The translations under genes were made by a program, and so were the position numbers. Under the pieces are notes generated by a model, which had not been told where the DNA came from, searched no databases, and was given only the letters and a program-made list of their open reading frames with translations. From the NCBI RefSeq assembly GCF_022524485.1, contig NZ_JAKXMK010000025.1, positions 62,001-126,000 of the forward strand: a stretch of DNA of 64,000 bases, written 5' to 3'. Numbering within the stretch: the first letter of the stretch is position 1; the number at the start of each line of letters is the position of its first letter. Positions 8,261 to 16,630 of this stretch are shown piece after piece. This DNA is from Pseudonocardia alaniniphila. Its GTDB lineage: Bacteria > Actinomycetota > Actinomycetes > Mycobacteriales > Pseudonocardiaceae.

Positions 8261-9544
8261 TCAGGCGAAGAGCTTCTCCTGCTCCTCACGCAACTGGTCG
8301 ACGAGCCGGCCAGGAGGCAGCGTCACGTCGCCGTAGGTGAGCACGGCGTCCTTCGGGACGTCCCTCCTGAGCACGCACCCCTCGGCCACACCCATCGGCA
8401 GCAGGTTCTCGGCGCGCACGACCCCGCACGCCTCCGCCACGCCGTAGGTGTCGTAGCCGCCGAGGCCGTCGACGGTCGCGCCGGCTCGCAGGTCGTGCTT
8501 GGCCGTGGCGACCACGTCGACCCGCGGACCGGCCGGTGGAGCGAGCGCCGCGTCGCCGAAGTCGACGGCCCGCACCACCGAGTTGGGCACCTCGAAGTGG
8601 CACAGGTGGTAGGGCGTGTAGAAGGAGTACAGCGGGCCCGTACCCAGCTTGTAGAGCTCCAGGTAGTGGCGTTGTTTCGGGTCGTCGTGGGTGCCGAGCA
8701 CGAAGACGCCGGGGCCCGGTTTCGCCTTCACGACGTAGTCGACGATCCCGCCCAGCTCGCGTAGCTCGTCCACCTCGTAGCGGGTGGTGAGCTCGTCGAC
8801 ATGGCCCTCGTGGTCCCAGCCGTTCATGCCCCGCTTCGCCACGGTGAGGCCGAACGCGTTGGCGACGATCGCCTGTTCGAACGAGATCTTGGTGCCGTCG
8901 GCGAAGCTCGTGACCATGTACGGGTCCTGGCCCCAGCGCTCGGCGAACGCCTTCTGAGTGGTGGGGGTGCGGTACTCGTCCTGCAGACCCTTGATGTTGC
9001 CCGCGACGAGCGGCGTGACGCCGAGACCCTTCACGAACCGCAGCAGGTTGGCCTGAACGCCGGGCTGGTCGCCGTCGGCGCCCGTGAGCACGACGCCCGC
9101 CTCACGGGCGCGGTGCGCGAGCAGCGGACCGACGGTGCCGTCCAGCTCGGCGTTCATCGTGACGACGGGCAGGCCCCGCTCGATGGCCGCGACGGTGACC
9201 CGGGCGCCGAACTCGACCGCACCGGTGACATCGACGACGCAGTCCAGGTGCACGGCCTTGATCAGCTCGAACGCGTCCTCGAGAACGGCAGGGGTGCCCT
9301 TCTCGATCGCCGCGTCGAGCTCGCCGGCGTTCTCCACCCGCACGGGTTCGACGCCCGCGTCGGCGTAGGCACGCTCGGCGTGGGCGAGTGTGCGGTTCGC
9401 GACGGCGACGAGAAGCATGCCCGGCACCGAGTTGACGATCTGGTTGGCCAGGCCGCGGCCCATGAAGCCGGCACCGATCATGCCGACGCGGATGGGACGG
9501 CCCTCGGCCTCGCGCCGCCGTAGGGCGGTGTCCAGGATGATCAT
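8261..9544 (-). CDS. NAD(P)-dependent oxidoreductase with C-terminal SAF domain
   Basis: A 427-residue protein. The N-terminal Rossmann domain has RVGMIGAGFMGRGLANQ, and the middle resembles homoserine dehydrogenase (VVTMNAELDGTVGPLL, TGADGDQPG). The last ~90 residues (DLRAGATVDGLGGYDTYG onward) form a SAF domain, the fold also found in sialic acid synthases and antifreeze proteins. Such proteins occur with sugar-nucleotide enzymes in surface-polysaccharide loci, and some family members act on branched or C-4 modified sugars; that role is an inference. A GGTGGAGG precedes ATG 9544. The start overlaps the stop of the epimerase gene by four bases, so the two are co-translated. Confidence 0.85.
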   Translation of the reverse strand: MIILDTALRRREAEGRPIRVGMIGAGFMGRGLANQIVNSVPGMLLVAVANRTLAHAERAYADAGVEPVRVENAGELDAAIEKGTPAVLEDAFELIKAVHLDCVVDVTGAVEFGARVTVAAIERGLPVVTMNAELDGTVGPLLAHRAREAGVVLTGADGDQPGVQANLLRFVKGLGVTPLVAGNIKGLQDEYRTPTTQKAFAERWGQDPYMVTSFADGTKISFEQAIVANAFGLTVAKRGMNGWDHEGHVDELTTRYEVDELRELGGIVDYVVKAKPGPGVFVLGTHDDPKQRHYLELYKLGTGPLYSFYTPYHLCHFEVPNSVVRAVDFGDAALAPPAGPRVDVVATAKHDLRAGATVDGLGGYDTYGVAEACGVVRAENLLPMGVAEGCVLRRDVPKDAVLTYGDVTLPPGRLVDQLREEQEKLFA

Positions 9545-10089
9545 CGAGCCTCCACCGACGCCTCGGGCAGCAGCGGCCAGCTCGCGTCCTTGTCGGAGAC
9601 GAGCACCGGCGGGATCGGCCAGTGGATGCCGATCGCGGGGTCGTCCCACCGCAGGCCGCGCTCGGCGCCCGGCGTGTAGGGCGTGCTGACCTGGTAGGAC
9701 ACCTCGACGCCATCGGTGAGGGTGAGGTAGGCGTGCGCGAAGCTGCGCGGCACGTACATCGCCGTGCGGTTGTCCGCGGTGAGCTCGGCCCCGAACCACC
9801 GCAGGTAGGCGGGGGACTCCGGACGCAGGTCGACGATGACGTCGTAGATCGCGCCGCGGGAACAGCGCACCAGCTTGGTCTCGGCGTTCGGTTCGAGCTG
9901 GTAGTGCAGCCCACGCAGGGTGCCGGCCTTGTGGTTGAACGAGACGTTGGCCTGTTCGACCAGGGGTTCGAGACCGGCCTCGATGAACTCCTGCCGGCAG
10001 AACATGCGCGCGAAGAAGCCGCGGTCGTCTTCCCGGAGGGTCAGATCGATCAGCGCGGACCCGGGGAGCGGGGTCGGGGTGATCTGCAT
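9541..10089 (-). CDS. RmlC-like dTDP-4-dehydrorhamnose 3,5-epimerase family protein
   Basis: A 182-residue cupin. It shows the RmlC core: EDDRGFFARMFC, the catalytic histidine in LRGLHYQ, the ETKLVRC lysine-containing strand, DVIVDLRPESP, and PYTPGAERGLRWDDPAIGI with the catalytic tyrosine. True RmlC converts dTDP-4-keto-6-deoxyglucose on the way to dTDP-rhamnose, but no rmlA, rmlB or rmlD is nearby, so the substrate may be another keto-sugar nucleotide. ATG 10089 gives the family-typical QITPTPLPG start; an upstream in-frame ATG at 10113 has no ribosome binding site. It is the first gene of a two-gene unit with the SAF-domain oxidoreductase. Confidence 0.85.
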   Translation of the reverse strand: MQITPTPLPGSALIDLTLREDDRGFFARMFCRQEFIEAGLEPLVEQANVSFNHKAGTLRGLHYQLEPNAETKLVRCSRGAIYDVIVDLRPESPAYLRWFGAELTADNRTAMYVPRSFAHAYLTLTDGVEVSYQVSTPYTPGAERGLRWDDPAIGIHWPIPPVLVSDKDASWPLLPEASVEAR

Positions 10090-10256
10090 GGGGAGGGTTC
10101 GTCCTTCCGTCATGGTGTCGCGGGATGGTAGCCGTGACTCACCCGTTCGGCTGCGCCCGACAGGGCGACTCCCCCCACGATTCACTGGTCTCTGCCGCCC
10201 GAGGCTCGCGTACTCCCGAGTAAAGATCGTCCGGAGCGGCGAACTACTTAGCTGGG

Positions 10257-10262
10257 CATACT
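10257..10262 (+). promoter_or_regulatory. -10 box CATACT for the PBP lipoprotein gene
   Basis: CATACT lies 6 nt before the GTG start at 10269, the spacing of a leaderless transcript. The 180-bp gap also contains a 12-bp palindrome with arms TACTC and GAGTA around 10211-10222. No other feature is evident there. Confidence 0.4.
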
Positions 10263-10268
10263 GACCGC

Positions 10269-12095
10269 GTGCACCCTTGCCGTCCGGTTCGGACCGCCCG
10301 GCGGTTGCCTGCGCTCCTCGCGGCGTTGCCGGTCCTGATGGTCACGGCTGGGTGCGGGCTGTTCGGGGACGATGGCCCGGAGAAGACGGCCACCGCTTTC
10401 GTCGCGGCCTGGTCGGCAGGCGACGATATAGGGGCGGCTGCCCTCACCGACGCGCCCGCGGTGGCGGGTCAGCTGATGGTCGCCACCCGCGAGGCGCTCG
10501 CTCCGGCCACGGTGGTGGCCGAGGTCGCCCAGGTGCGCACCGCCACCGAGCGCGCCGCGGCCTCCGTGGAGATGACCTGGCACCTCGGTCCGGATCGCAC
10601 ATGGACCTACCTGAACGAGCTCGAGCTGCTGCCCGCTCCCGACAAGGAGCACGGCTGGGCCGTGCGCTGGGCGCCCACGGTGGTGCATCCCGACCTGGCG
10701 GCCCGGCAACGGCTGGCGCTGCGCACCGACCCGGCCCCTCCTGCTCCGGTCGTCGATCGCGCTGGAATCCCCGTGCTCACAGCCACGCCGGTCGTCTCGG
10801 TGCTCCTGGACCGGAAGGCAACCGGCGACCTGCCCGGCGTCACCGACGCCCTCGCCCGCGCGCTCGGGCCGCTGGACTCCCAGATCACGCAGGCCTCGAT
10901 CACCGACGGTGCCGCCCGCACGCCCGACGGGCAGGCGTATCCCGTCGCCGTTCTGCGTGACGTCGACTACCAGACGGTGAAGCCCGCCATCCACGACCTG
11001 CCCGGTGTTCGCTTCAACAGCTCCCAGCGGCTGCTGGCGCCCGACGCCGACTTCGGCCGGCAGGTCCTGCCCGCGATCCGCAACGAGACGGCCGCGCAGC
11101 TCGAGGGGGTCGCAGGGTGGTCGGTGGTGCTGGCCGACTCGAACGGCGCCACGATCCGCCCGCTGGTCGAGGAACCACCCCACCCGGGCAGCACGGTCAC
11201 CATCGGCATGGATCGCGGGGTGCAGGCAGCAGCCGAGGACGCCGTGGAGCCGGTGCCGCAGCAGGCGATGCTCGTCGCCGTGTCGGCGTCCACCGGTGAC
11301 GTGCTGGCCGTGGCCCAGAACGACGCTGCCGACGCCGGCGGTGCGCTGTCCCTGACCGGGCGCTACCCGCCGGGCTCCACCTTCAAGATCATCACGACGG
11401 CCGCGGCGGTGGCCGAAGAGGGGCTCACCGAGACCTCACCGGTGGCCTGTCCCGGCACCACGGTCATCGGTGGGCGCCCGGTGCCCAACGCCGAACGCCT
11501 CGACCTCGGCACCGTGCCGCTGCGCACGGCGTTCGCCCGGTCCTGCAACACCACGTTCGCGCGTCTCGCGTCGCAGCTCAGCGGGAGTGCGCTGCCGGCG
11601 GCGGCGCTGCGGTTCGGCCTGGGGGCCGACTACGTGGTGCCCGCGCTCACCACGATCACCGGCTCGGTGCCCGCGTCGGCCGACGCCGTCCAGCGTGCCG
11701 AGGACGGGTTCGGGCAGGGCCAGGTGCTCGCCACCCCGCTGGGGATGGCGCTGGCCGCCGCCACGGTGGCCCACGGTTCACCGGTGGTGCCGCAGCTGCT
11801 GCGCGACCGGCCCACCCAGGTGCTGCGGGCCGCCACCGGTCCGAGCGCGGCGGAGCTGGACCAGCTGCGGCCCATGATGCGCGCGGTGGTCACCGAGGGC
11901 ACTGCGAGCAGGCTGGCCGGGCTCGGCGAGGTGTACGGCAAGACGGGCACAGCCGAGTTCACCGGGGGAGGCCGGGCGCACGGGTGGTTCGTCGGGTACC
12001 GAGGGGACGTTGCGTTCGCCGCACTCGTCGTCGACGCGGGGTCCTCCGTGCCTGCCGTGGACGTGGCGCAGCGGTTTCTCACCACGATCGGCTGA
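10269..12095 (+). CDS. Penicillin-binding lipoprotein (class B transpeptidase, NTF2-like N-terminal domain)
   Basis: A 608-residue cell-wall D,D-transpeptidase. The N-terminus is a lipoprotein signal ending in the lipobox VTAGC (cysteine about residue 29). It is followed by an NTF2-like MecA_N domain, a dimerisation domain, and the transpeptidase domain with S370-x-x-K (GSTFK), S425-C-N427 and K558-T-G. It is the counterpart of Rv2864c in M. tuberculosis, near ispG and map in both genomes. MecA-like class B proteins of this type often have low beta-lactam affinity, but that cannot be judged from motifs. It acts outside the membrane in peptidoglycan cross-linking. Confidence 0.93.
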   Translation: MHPCRPVRTARRLPALLAALPVLMVTAGCGLFGDDGPEKTATAFVAAWSAGDDIGAAALTDAPAVAGQLMVATREALAPATVVAEVAQVRTATERAAASVEMTWHLGPDRTWTYLNELELLPAPDKEHGWAVRWAPTVVHPDLAARQRLALRTDPAPPAPVVDRAGIPVLTATPVVSVLLDRKATGDLPGVTDALARALGPLDSQITQASITDGAARTPDGQAYPVAVLRDVDYQTVKPAIHDLPGVRFNSSQRLLAPDADFGRQVLPAIRNETAAQLEGVAGWSVVLADSNGATIRPLVEEPPHPGSTVTIGMDRGVQAAAEDAVEPVPQQAMLVAVSASTGDVLAVAQNDAADAGGALSLTGRYPPGSTFKIITTAAAVAEEGLTETSPVACPGTTVIGGRPVPNAERLDLGTVPLRTAFARSCNTTFARLASQLSGSALPAAALRFGLGADYVVPALTTITGSVPASADAVQRAEDGFGQGQVLATPLGMALAAATVAHGSPVVPQLLRDRPTQVLRAATGPSAAELDQLRPMMRAVVTEGTASRLAGLGEVYGKTGTAEFTGGGRAHGWFVGYRGDVAFAALVVDAGSSVPAVDVAQRFLTTIG

Positions 12096-12136
12096 TCGGA
12101 ACGCGACGATCTGAGCCGTAACGCCGCTCGGGCGCT

Positions 12137-12142
12137 TACGCT
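12137..12142 (+). promoter_or_regulatory. -10 box TACGCT, leaderless start for the DUF3054 gene
   Basis: TACGCT is followed by exactly 7 nt and then the ATG at 12150. The GGAG inside those seven bases is too close to act as a usual Shine-Dalgarno site, so a leaderless start is likely. Confidence 0.5.
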
Positions 12143-12149
12143 GGAGTGC

Positions 12150-12533
12150 ATGTCTCCCCGCCGGATCCCCACGCTCGCGTTCGCGGCCGATGTGATCGCG
12201 GTGGTCGTCTTCGCCGCTGTCGGCCGGATCAGCCACGACGAGGCCGAGAGCCTGTCGGGGCTGCTCGCCACCGCGGCTCCGTTCCTGATCGGTCTGGTCG
12301 CGGCCTGGGCCACCCCGCTGGTGCGGGCCCACCCGGTCGGTTTCCGGGCCGGTGCGGTGGTGCTGGCCGGCACGGCTGTGCTCGGACTCCTGCTGCGGGC
12401 CGCCTTCACCGTGCAGCTTCCCCCGCTGGTCTTCGTGGTGATCACCGTCGTGTCCCTCGCGGTGCTGTTGATCGGATGGCGGGCGCTGTCATTGCTGGTG
12501 TCCCACCGTGCCGATCAGCGCGCGGTGCGCTGA
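12150..12533 (+). CDS. DUF3054 membrane protein
   Basis: A 127-residue integral membrane protein with four predicted transmembrane helices and short loops. The N-terminal FAADVIAVVVFAAVGRISHDE motif is characteristic of DUF3054, a small family widespread in actinobacteria and haloarchaea with no known function. The C-terminus is short, basic and cytoplasmic (HRADQRAVR). It sits between the PBP lipoprotein and methionine aminopeptidase genes, 54 and 37 bases away, all on the same strand, but each gene has its own candidate -10 box, so they need not form one operon. Confidence 0.85.
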   Translation: MSPRRIPTLAFAADVIAVVVFAAVGRISHDEAESLSGLLATAAPFLIGLVAAWATPLVRAHPVGFRAGAVVLAGTAVLGLLLRAAFTVQLPPLVFVVITVVSLAVLLIGWRALSLLVSHRADQRAVR

Positions 12534-12558
12534 TCGGCCGATCAGCCCGTACGGCGCC

Positions 12559-12564
12559 TAGACT
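12559..12564 (+). promoter_or_regulatory. -10 box TAGACT for map
   Basis: TAGACT is followed by 6 nt and ATG 12571. This matches the leaderless pattern seen repeatedly in the window. Confidence 0.5.
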
Positions 12565-12570
12565 GGAGCC

Positions 12571-13428
12571 ATGCCCGCCCGCACGTTGCTGACTCCCGGC
12601 ACCGTCTCCCCGACCCGTCCCGTACCCGCTCAGATCCCGCGCCCGGAGTACGTCGGCAAGGACCGCCCGTCCCGCAGCAACGATCCATGGGTGCAGACAC
12701 CCGATGTGATCGAGGCCATGCGTGTGGCCAGCCGGATCGCCGCGCAGGCGCTGCAGGCCGGTGGCGAGGCGGTGGCGCCGGGTGTCACCACCGACGAGGT
12801 CGACCGCGTGGTGCACGAGTTCCTGATCGACCACGGGGCCTACCCGTCGACGCTGGGCTACAAGGGCTTCCCCAAGTCGTGCTGCACCAGCCTCAACGAG
12901 GTGATCTGCCACGGCATCCCCGACTCCACCGTGATCGAGGACGGTGACATCGTCAACATCGACGTCACCGCCTACATCGGCGGTGTCCATGGCGACACCA
13001 ACGCCACCTTCCTTGCCGGTGCTGTCTCCGAGGAGGACCGCCTCCTCGTCGAGCGCACCCGCGAGGCCACCATGCGGGCGATCAAGGCGGTGCGTCCGGG
13101 GCGCGAGCTCAACGTCGTGGGCCGGGTGATCGAGTCCTACGCCAAGCGCTTCGGCTACGGCGTGGTGCGCGACTTCACCGGCCACGGCATCGGCCGTTCG
13201 TTCCACAGCGGTCTCGTGGTGCTGCACTACGACGAGCCGAGCGTGCACACGCTCCTCGAGCCGGGCATGACCTTCACGATCGAGCCGATGATCACGCTCG
13301 GCACCATCGACTACGACATCTGGCCCGACGATTGGACCGTCGTCACCAAGGACCGCGCCCACACCGCCCAGTTCGAGCACACGGTGCTGGTCACGGCCAC
13401 CGGCGCGGAGATCCTCACGCTGCCCTGA
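12571..13428 (+). CDS. map: Methionine aminopeptidase type I, N-terminally extended
   Basis: A 285-residue enzyme that removes the initiator methionine from nascent proteins. The ~40-residue N-terminal extension is proline-rich ([20 protein letters not shown]), like the SH3-binding motif of M. tuberculosis MapB (Rv2861c). Metal ligands are visible in order: D in [11 protein letters not shown] in HGDTNATF, H in [10 protein letters not shown] in FTIEPM and E in QFEHTVLV. The length and order agree with type I enzymes. It is flanked by the same PBP lipoprotein block as in mycobacteria. Confidence 0.96.
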   Translation: MPARTLLTPGTVSPTRPVPAQIPRPEYVGKDRPSRSNDPWVQTPDVIEAMRVASRIAAQALQAGGEAVAPGVTTDEVDRVVHEFLIDHGAYPSTLGYKGFPKSCCTSLNEVICHGIPDSTVIEDGDIVNIDVTAYIGGVHGDTNATFLAGAVSEEDRLLVERTREATMRAIKAVRPGRELNVVGRVIESYAKRFGYGVVRDFTGHGIGRSFHSGLVVLHYDEPSVHTLLEPGMTFTIEPMITLGTIDYDIWPDDWTVVTKDRAHTAQFEHTVLVTATGAEILTLP

Positions 13429-13475
13429 CCATCGCTGGGTAGGCGGATCTTACCTGTCAACGGCGCAATGGGGGT

Positions 13476-13481
13476 TAGGCT
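13476..13481 (+). promoter_or_regulatory. -10 box TAGGCT for the CGNR gene
   Basis: TAGGCT is followed by 6 nt and GTG 13488. No Shine-Dalgarno sequence is present, so translation is probably leaderless. Confidence 0.5.
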
Positions 13482-13487
13482 GTCGTC

Positions 13488-14027
13488 GTGACGGAACGGC
13501 CATTGCGCGGGGAGCCCCTCTCCCTCGACCTGGTGAACACCCTGTGGAGCGAGGGCGGCGCCCCCCGCGACCTGTTCGACGAGCCGAACGGGGCGTCGGA
13601 CTGGCTCGCCGAGCACGGCTACGCAGGCGGGTCGGAGGCTGCCCTGCGGGAGGCCAGAGCGGCCCTGCGGACGCAGCTGGAACGCGACGACCCGGGTCCG
13701 CTCAACGCGGTGCTCGCCCGCGGCATCCGCCGTTCGGTGCTCGGATCCGACGGACGCCCCGGCGAGCTCGTGGAGGTCGACCCGGACTGGCGAGCGGCCT
13801 GGGATGCGGCCGTCGACCACCTGCGCCTGCTCGCCGAGCGGCCCGACCGTGTCCGGGGCTGCGCCCACCCGAGCTGTGTGCTCTGGTTCCACGACACGTC
13901 GCGCAACGGCACGCGGCGCTGGTGCTCCATGGACGCATGCGGCAACCGCGCGAAGGCCGGACGTCATTACGCCCGCACACGCGGGGGTGGCTCACAACCG
14001 CTCGTCCGCAGGCCGCAACGGCCGTAG
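13488..14027 (+). CDS. CGNR zinc-finger protein (ABATE domain)
   Basis: A 179-residue protein. Its N-terminal region (LSLDLVNTLW, WLAEHGY) matches the ABATE/DUF1470 domain. The C-terminus carries the CGNR zinc finger with cysteines in RGCAHPSCVLWF and RRWCSMDACGNRAKAGRHYAR. Proteins of this architecture are presumed stress-related transcription regulators in actinobacteria; no target is known. Its stop codon TAG is itself part of the -10 box of the next gene, so the two transcripts are tightly packed. Confidence 0.9.
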   Translation: MTERPLRGEPLSLDLVNTLWSEGGAPRDLFDEPNGASDWLAEHGYAGGSEAALREARAALRTQLERDDPGPLNAVLARGIRRSVLGSDGRPGELVEVDPDWRAAWDAAVDHLRLLAERPDRVRGCAHPSCVLWFHDTSRNGTRRWCSMDACGNRAKAGRHYARTRGGGSQPLVRRPQRP

Positions 14028-14030
14028 TGT
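14025..14030 (+). promoter_or_regulatory. -10 box TAGTGT overlapping the CGNR stop codon
   Basis: TAGTGT includes the TAG stop of the preceding gene and is followed by 7 nt and ATG 14038, with no Shine-Dalgarno site. Confidence 0.45.
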
Positions 14031-14037
14031 CGGGATC

Positions 14038-14628
14038 ATGGCGAAGGTCTACGAAGGCGTCGATGCGACGATGGCCGCCTGGATCGAGAAGCAGCCGGTC
14101 TTCTTCGTCGCCACCGCACCGCTGGAAGCGGACGGGCTGGTGAACCTCTCGCCCAAGGGCACCATGGGCACCTTCCGGATGCTCGACGAGCACACCTTCG
14201 CGTACCTGGACCTCACCGGCAGCGGCGTGGAGACCATTGCGCACCTGCGGGAGAACGGCCGGATCTGCGTGATGTTCTGCGCGTTCGACGGCCGTCCCAG
14301 CATCGTGCGCCTGCACGGCACCGGACGCGCGGTCACGCCCGGCGATCCCGGGTTCGACGAGGTTCTGGCAGGCTTCGGCGAGGAGGGGGAGCAGCGGCGC
14401 CCGTACCTGCGAGCGGTGATCGTCGTGGACGTGGCCAGGGTGGCCGACTCCTGCGGCTACGCCGTGCCCCGCATGGATCTGGTGGAGGAACGCGACACCC
14501 TCGACGCCGTGTGGCGCAGCCGCGACGACGAGCGGATCGCGCGCTACCACGCCGAGCGCAACGCGCGCAGCCTCGACGGCCTGCCAGGCCTGCCCGACGT
14601 GGTCCCGGTGGCGGGCACGCTCGCCTGA
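14038..14628 (+). CDS. Pyridoxamine 5'-phosphate oxidase-like flavoprotein
   Basis: A 196-residue protein with the split-barrel FMN-binding fold. Visible family features are QPVFFVATAP, LVNLSPKG, FAYLDLTGSG, RICVMFCAFDG and the C-terminal RVADSCGYAVPRMD. Members of this COG3576-like group are often annotated as PNPOx-like and may reduce or oxidise small molecules or bind F420; the substrate is not known. The ATG at 14038 was chosen because the upstream extension of the frame overlaps the CGNR gene and because of the well-placed -10 box. Confidence 0.88.
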   Translation: MAKVYEGVDATMAAWIEKQPVFFVATAPLEADGLVNLSPKGTMGTFRMLDEHTFAYLDLTGSGVETIAHLRENGRICVMFCAFDGRPSIVRLHGTGRAVTPGDPGFDEVLAGFGEEGEQRRPYLRAVIVVDVARVADSCGYAVPRMDLVEERDTLDAVWRSRDDERIARYHAERNARSLDGLPGLPDVVPVAGTLA

Positions 14629-14756
14629 GCTCTGCCGGCCCTGTGACGCTCACCGCACCGCGACGGGTACACCGGCGTCGGCGGGGCGGCCCGGCGGATG
14701 CCTGAAATGATCAGGATCGGCGTCCGGACGGACGCGAACCCGTGCGAGGAGGACAC

Positions 14757-15569
14757 ATGACGGCGGAACGGCCGCTCACGGAGTGGCAGAAGCTCGTGTT
14801 GACCTTCTCCCGGCGCTGGCGAAGCGCGGGTTTCTGGTACGGGCTCGCCATCGCTGTGATCTGGCCGTTCGCGATGTTCGGCACGCGGATCGCCTGGCGG
14901 GGTGGCGAGCACCTCCCTCGCACGGGCGGAGCGCTGCTGGCCATCAACCACGTGTCGTTCTCGGATCCGATCTTCAACGTCGCGTTCACCGTCTCCCACG
15001 GCCGGATGCCACGCTTCCTCGCGAAGTCGGAGTTGTGGAAGGTGCCGATCGTCCGTTCGGTGCTCGGGCGGGGCGGCCACATCCCCGTGTACCGCGCCTC
15101 TGCGCGGGCAGGCGACGCCTACCGCGACGCGATCGCGGCCATCAAGCGCGGTGAGATCGTGGCGTTCTACCCGGAGGCCACCTACACCGCCGACCCGGAC
15201 GGCTGGCCGATGAAGGCGAAGAACGGGATCGGCCGGATCGCGCTGGTCACGGGCGCTCCGGTGATCCCGGTGGCCAACTGGGGCACGCAGGACGTGCTGC
15301 CGCCCGGCACCGCGCGTCCCCGGCTGCTGCCCCGGCGCAATGTGACGGTGGTGGCTGGACCTCCCGTCGACCTCTCCGCGTGGGTCGGCGGGCCGCGTAC
15401 GCGTTCGGCCCTCGACGGCGCCACCGCCGCGATCATGGCCGATGTCACTCAGCTGGTGGCCGAGATCCGGGGCGAGACTCCGCCGCCGGTCCCGTTCGAC
15501 CCCGCCGGTGCGGGATCGAACGGGACGAGCAGCAGGGACGGGATCGAGCAGGAGCGCCCCGCGAGCTGA
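14757..15569 (+). CDS. 1-acylglycerol-3-phosphate acyltransferase-like protein (PlsC family)
   Basis: A 270-residue membrane-associated acyltransferase. One N-terminal transmembrane segment (GLAIAVIWPFAMFGT) precedes the catalytic motif NHVSFSD (HxxxxD) and the substrate-binding FYPEATYTADP block, with GAPVIPVANWG further on. PlsC enzymes make phosphatidic acid in phospholipid synthesis; this subgroup in actinobacteria can also act on phosphatidylinositol mannosides, so the substrate is open. GAGGAGG at 14746-14752 fixes the ATG. It converges with the desaturase gene, the stops being eight bases apart. Confidence 0.88.
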   Translation: MTAERPLTEWQKLVLTFSRRWRSAGFWYGLAIAVIWPFAMFGTRIAWRGGEHLPRTGGALLAINHVSFSDPIFNVAFTVSHGRMPRFLAKSELWKVPIVRSVLGRGGHIPVYRASARAGDAYRDAIAAIKRGEIVAFYPEATYTADPDGWPMKAKNGIGRIALVTGAPVIPVANWGTQDVLPPGTARPRLLPRRNVTVVAGPPVDLSAWVGGPRTRSALDGATAAIMADVTQLVAEIRGETPPPVPFDPAGAGSNGTSSRDGIEQERPAS

Positions 15570-15577
15570 CCGGCAGG

Positions 15578-16525
15578 TCAGGCGGCGGAGCGGGCGAGCT
15601 TCTCCAGCCGGCGCGGGGTGGGCCAGCGCACGGAGTGGGCCCAGCCCAGCTTCTCGAAGATCCGGATCACCCGGGCGGAGATGTCCACCTGACCGCGCTG
15701 CACGCCGTGGCGGGCGCAGGTGGGGTCGGCGTGGTGCAGGTTGTGCCACGACTCGCCGAAGCTGAGCACGGCCAGCGGCCAGACGTTGCGCGAGTGGTCG
15801 CGGGCGGCGAACGGCTGGTCGCCGATCATGTGGCAGATCGAGTTGATCGACCAGGTCACGTGGTGCAGCAGCGCGACACGCACCAGGCCGGCCCAGAAGA
15901 AGCCGGTGAGCGCGCCCCACCACGACCAGGTCAGGAGCCCGCCGAGCAGCGCCGGAGCGAGCAGCGTGGTCGTCGACCACACGATGAACAGGCGGTCGAC
16001 CCGGACGATGTCGCGGTCGGCGAGCAGGTCGGGAGTGAAGCGCGCCTCGTTGGTCTGGTCGCGCTCGAACAGCCACCCCATGTGCGAGTGCCAGAACCCG
16101 CGGGCCAGCGCGGCCGGTCCCGTGCCGAAGAGCCACGGCGAGTGCGGGTCGCCCTCCTTGTCGGAGAACGCGTGGTGCCTGCGGTGGTCGGCCACCCAGT
16201 CGATCACCGGGCCCTGCATCGCCAGGCTGCCGGCGACGGCCAGGGCGATCCGCAGCGGCCGTTTCGCCTTGAACGAGCCATGCGTGAAGTACCGGTGGTA
16301 GCCGACCGTGATACCGAGGCCGCTGATCACGTAGAACACGGCCGCGAGGACGACATCCGTCCAGCCGAGCCCCCAACCCCACGCGAACGGGATGGCGGCG
16401 ATCAACGCCAGTAGCGGGACGACCACGAACACGTAGACCGCGATCTGCGGCGCCACTCCGCGCCGGCCTTCGAGGATCGGCTTGGCCGATCCGGTTGGTC
16501 GGCTCGGGCTCTCGGCAACGGTCAT
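15578..16525 (-). CDS. Acyl-CoA / fatty acid desaturase (stearoyl-CoA desaturase-like)
   Basis: A 315-residue membrane di-iron desaturase. All three histidine boxes are present: HRYFTH, HRRHH and HNLHH, and the long second half carries GDQPFAARDHSRN. About four transmembrane helices flank them. It introduces a delta-9-type double bond into acyl chains; DesA3 of M. tuberculosis is a relative. Two in-frame ATGs exist; the one at 16525 lies 9 nt after GAGG, while 16531 lies only 3 nt after it. It follows mycothione reductase on the same strand by 105 bases, and its neighbour on the other side is an acyltransferase, so lipid remodelling is the local theme. Confidence 0.92.
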   Translation of the reverse strand: MTVAESPSRPTGSAKPILEGRRGVAPQIAVYVFVVVPLLALIAAIPFAWGWGLGWTDVVLAAVFYVISGLGITVGYHRYFTHGSFKAKRPLRIALAVAGSLAMQGPVIDWVADHRRHHAFSDKEGDPHSPWLFGTGPAALARGFWHSHMGWLFERDQTNEARFTPDLLADRDIVRVDRLFIVWSTTTLLAPALLGGLLTWSWWGALTGFFWAGLVRVALLHHVTWSINSICHMIGDQPFAARDHSRNVWPLAVLSFGESWHNLHHADPTCARHGVQRGQVDISARVIRIFEKLGWAHSVRWPTPRRLEKLARSAA

Positions 16526-16630
16526 GGGCATACACCTCGTGGGGTTTCGAAGGAAGGAAGGGTGACCTTACTGCCACGTTGTCTACCAGGCATTCGCCGG
16601 CGGACGGCACCCCGGATCGGGTGTGAACGC

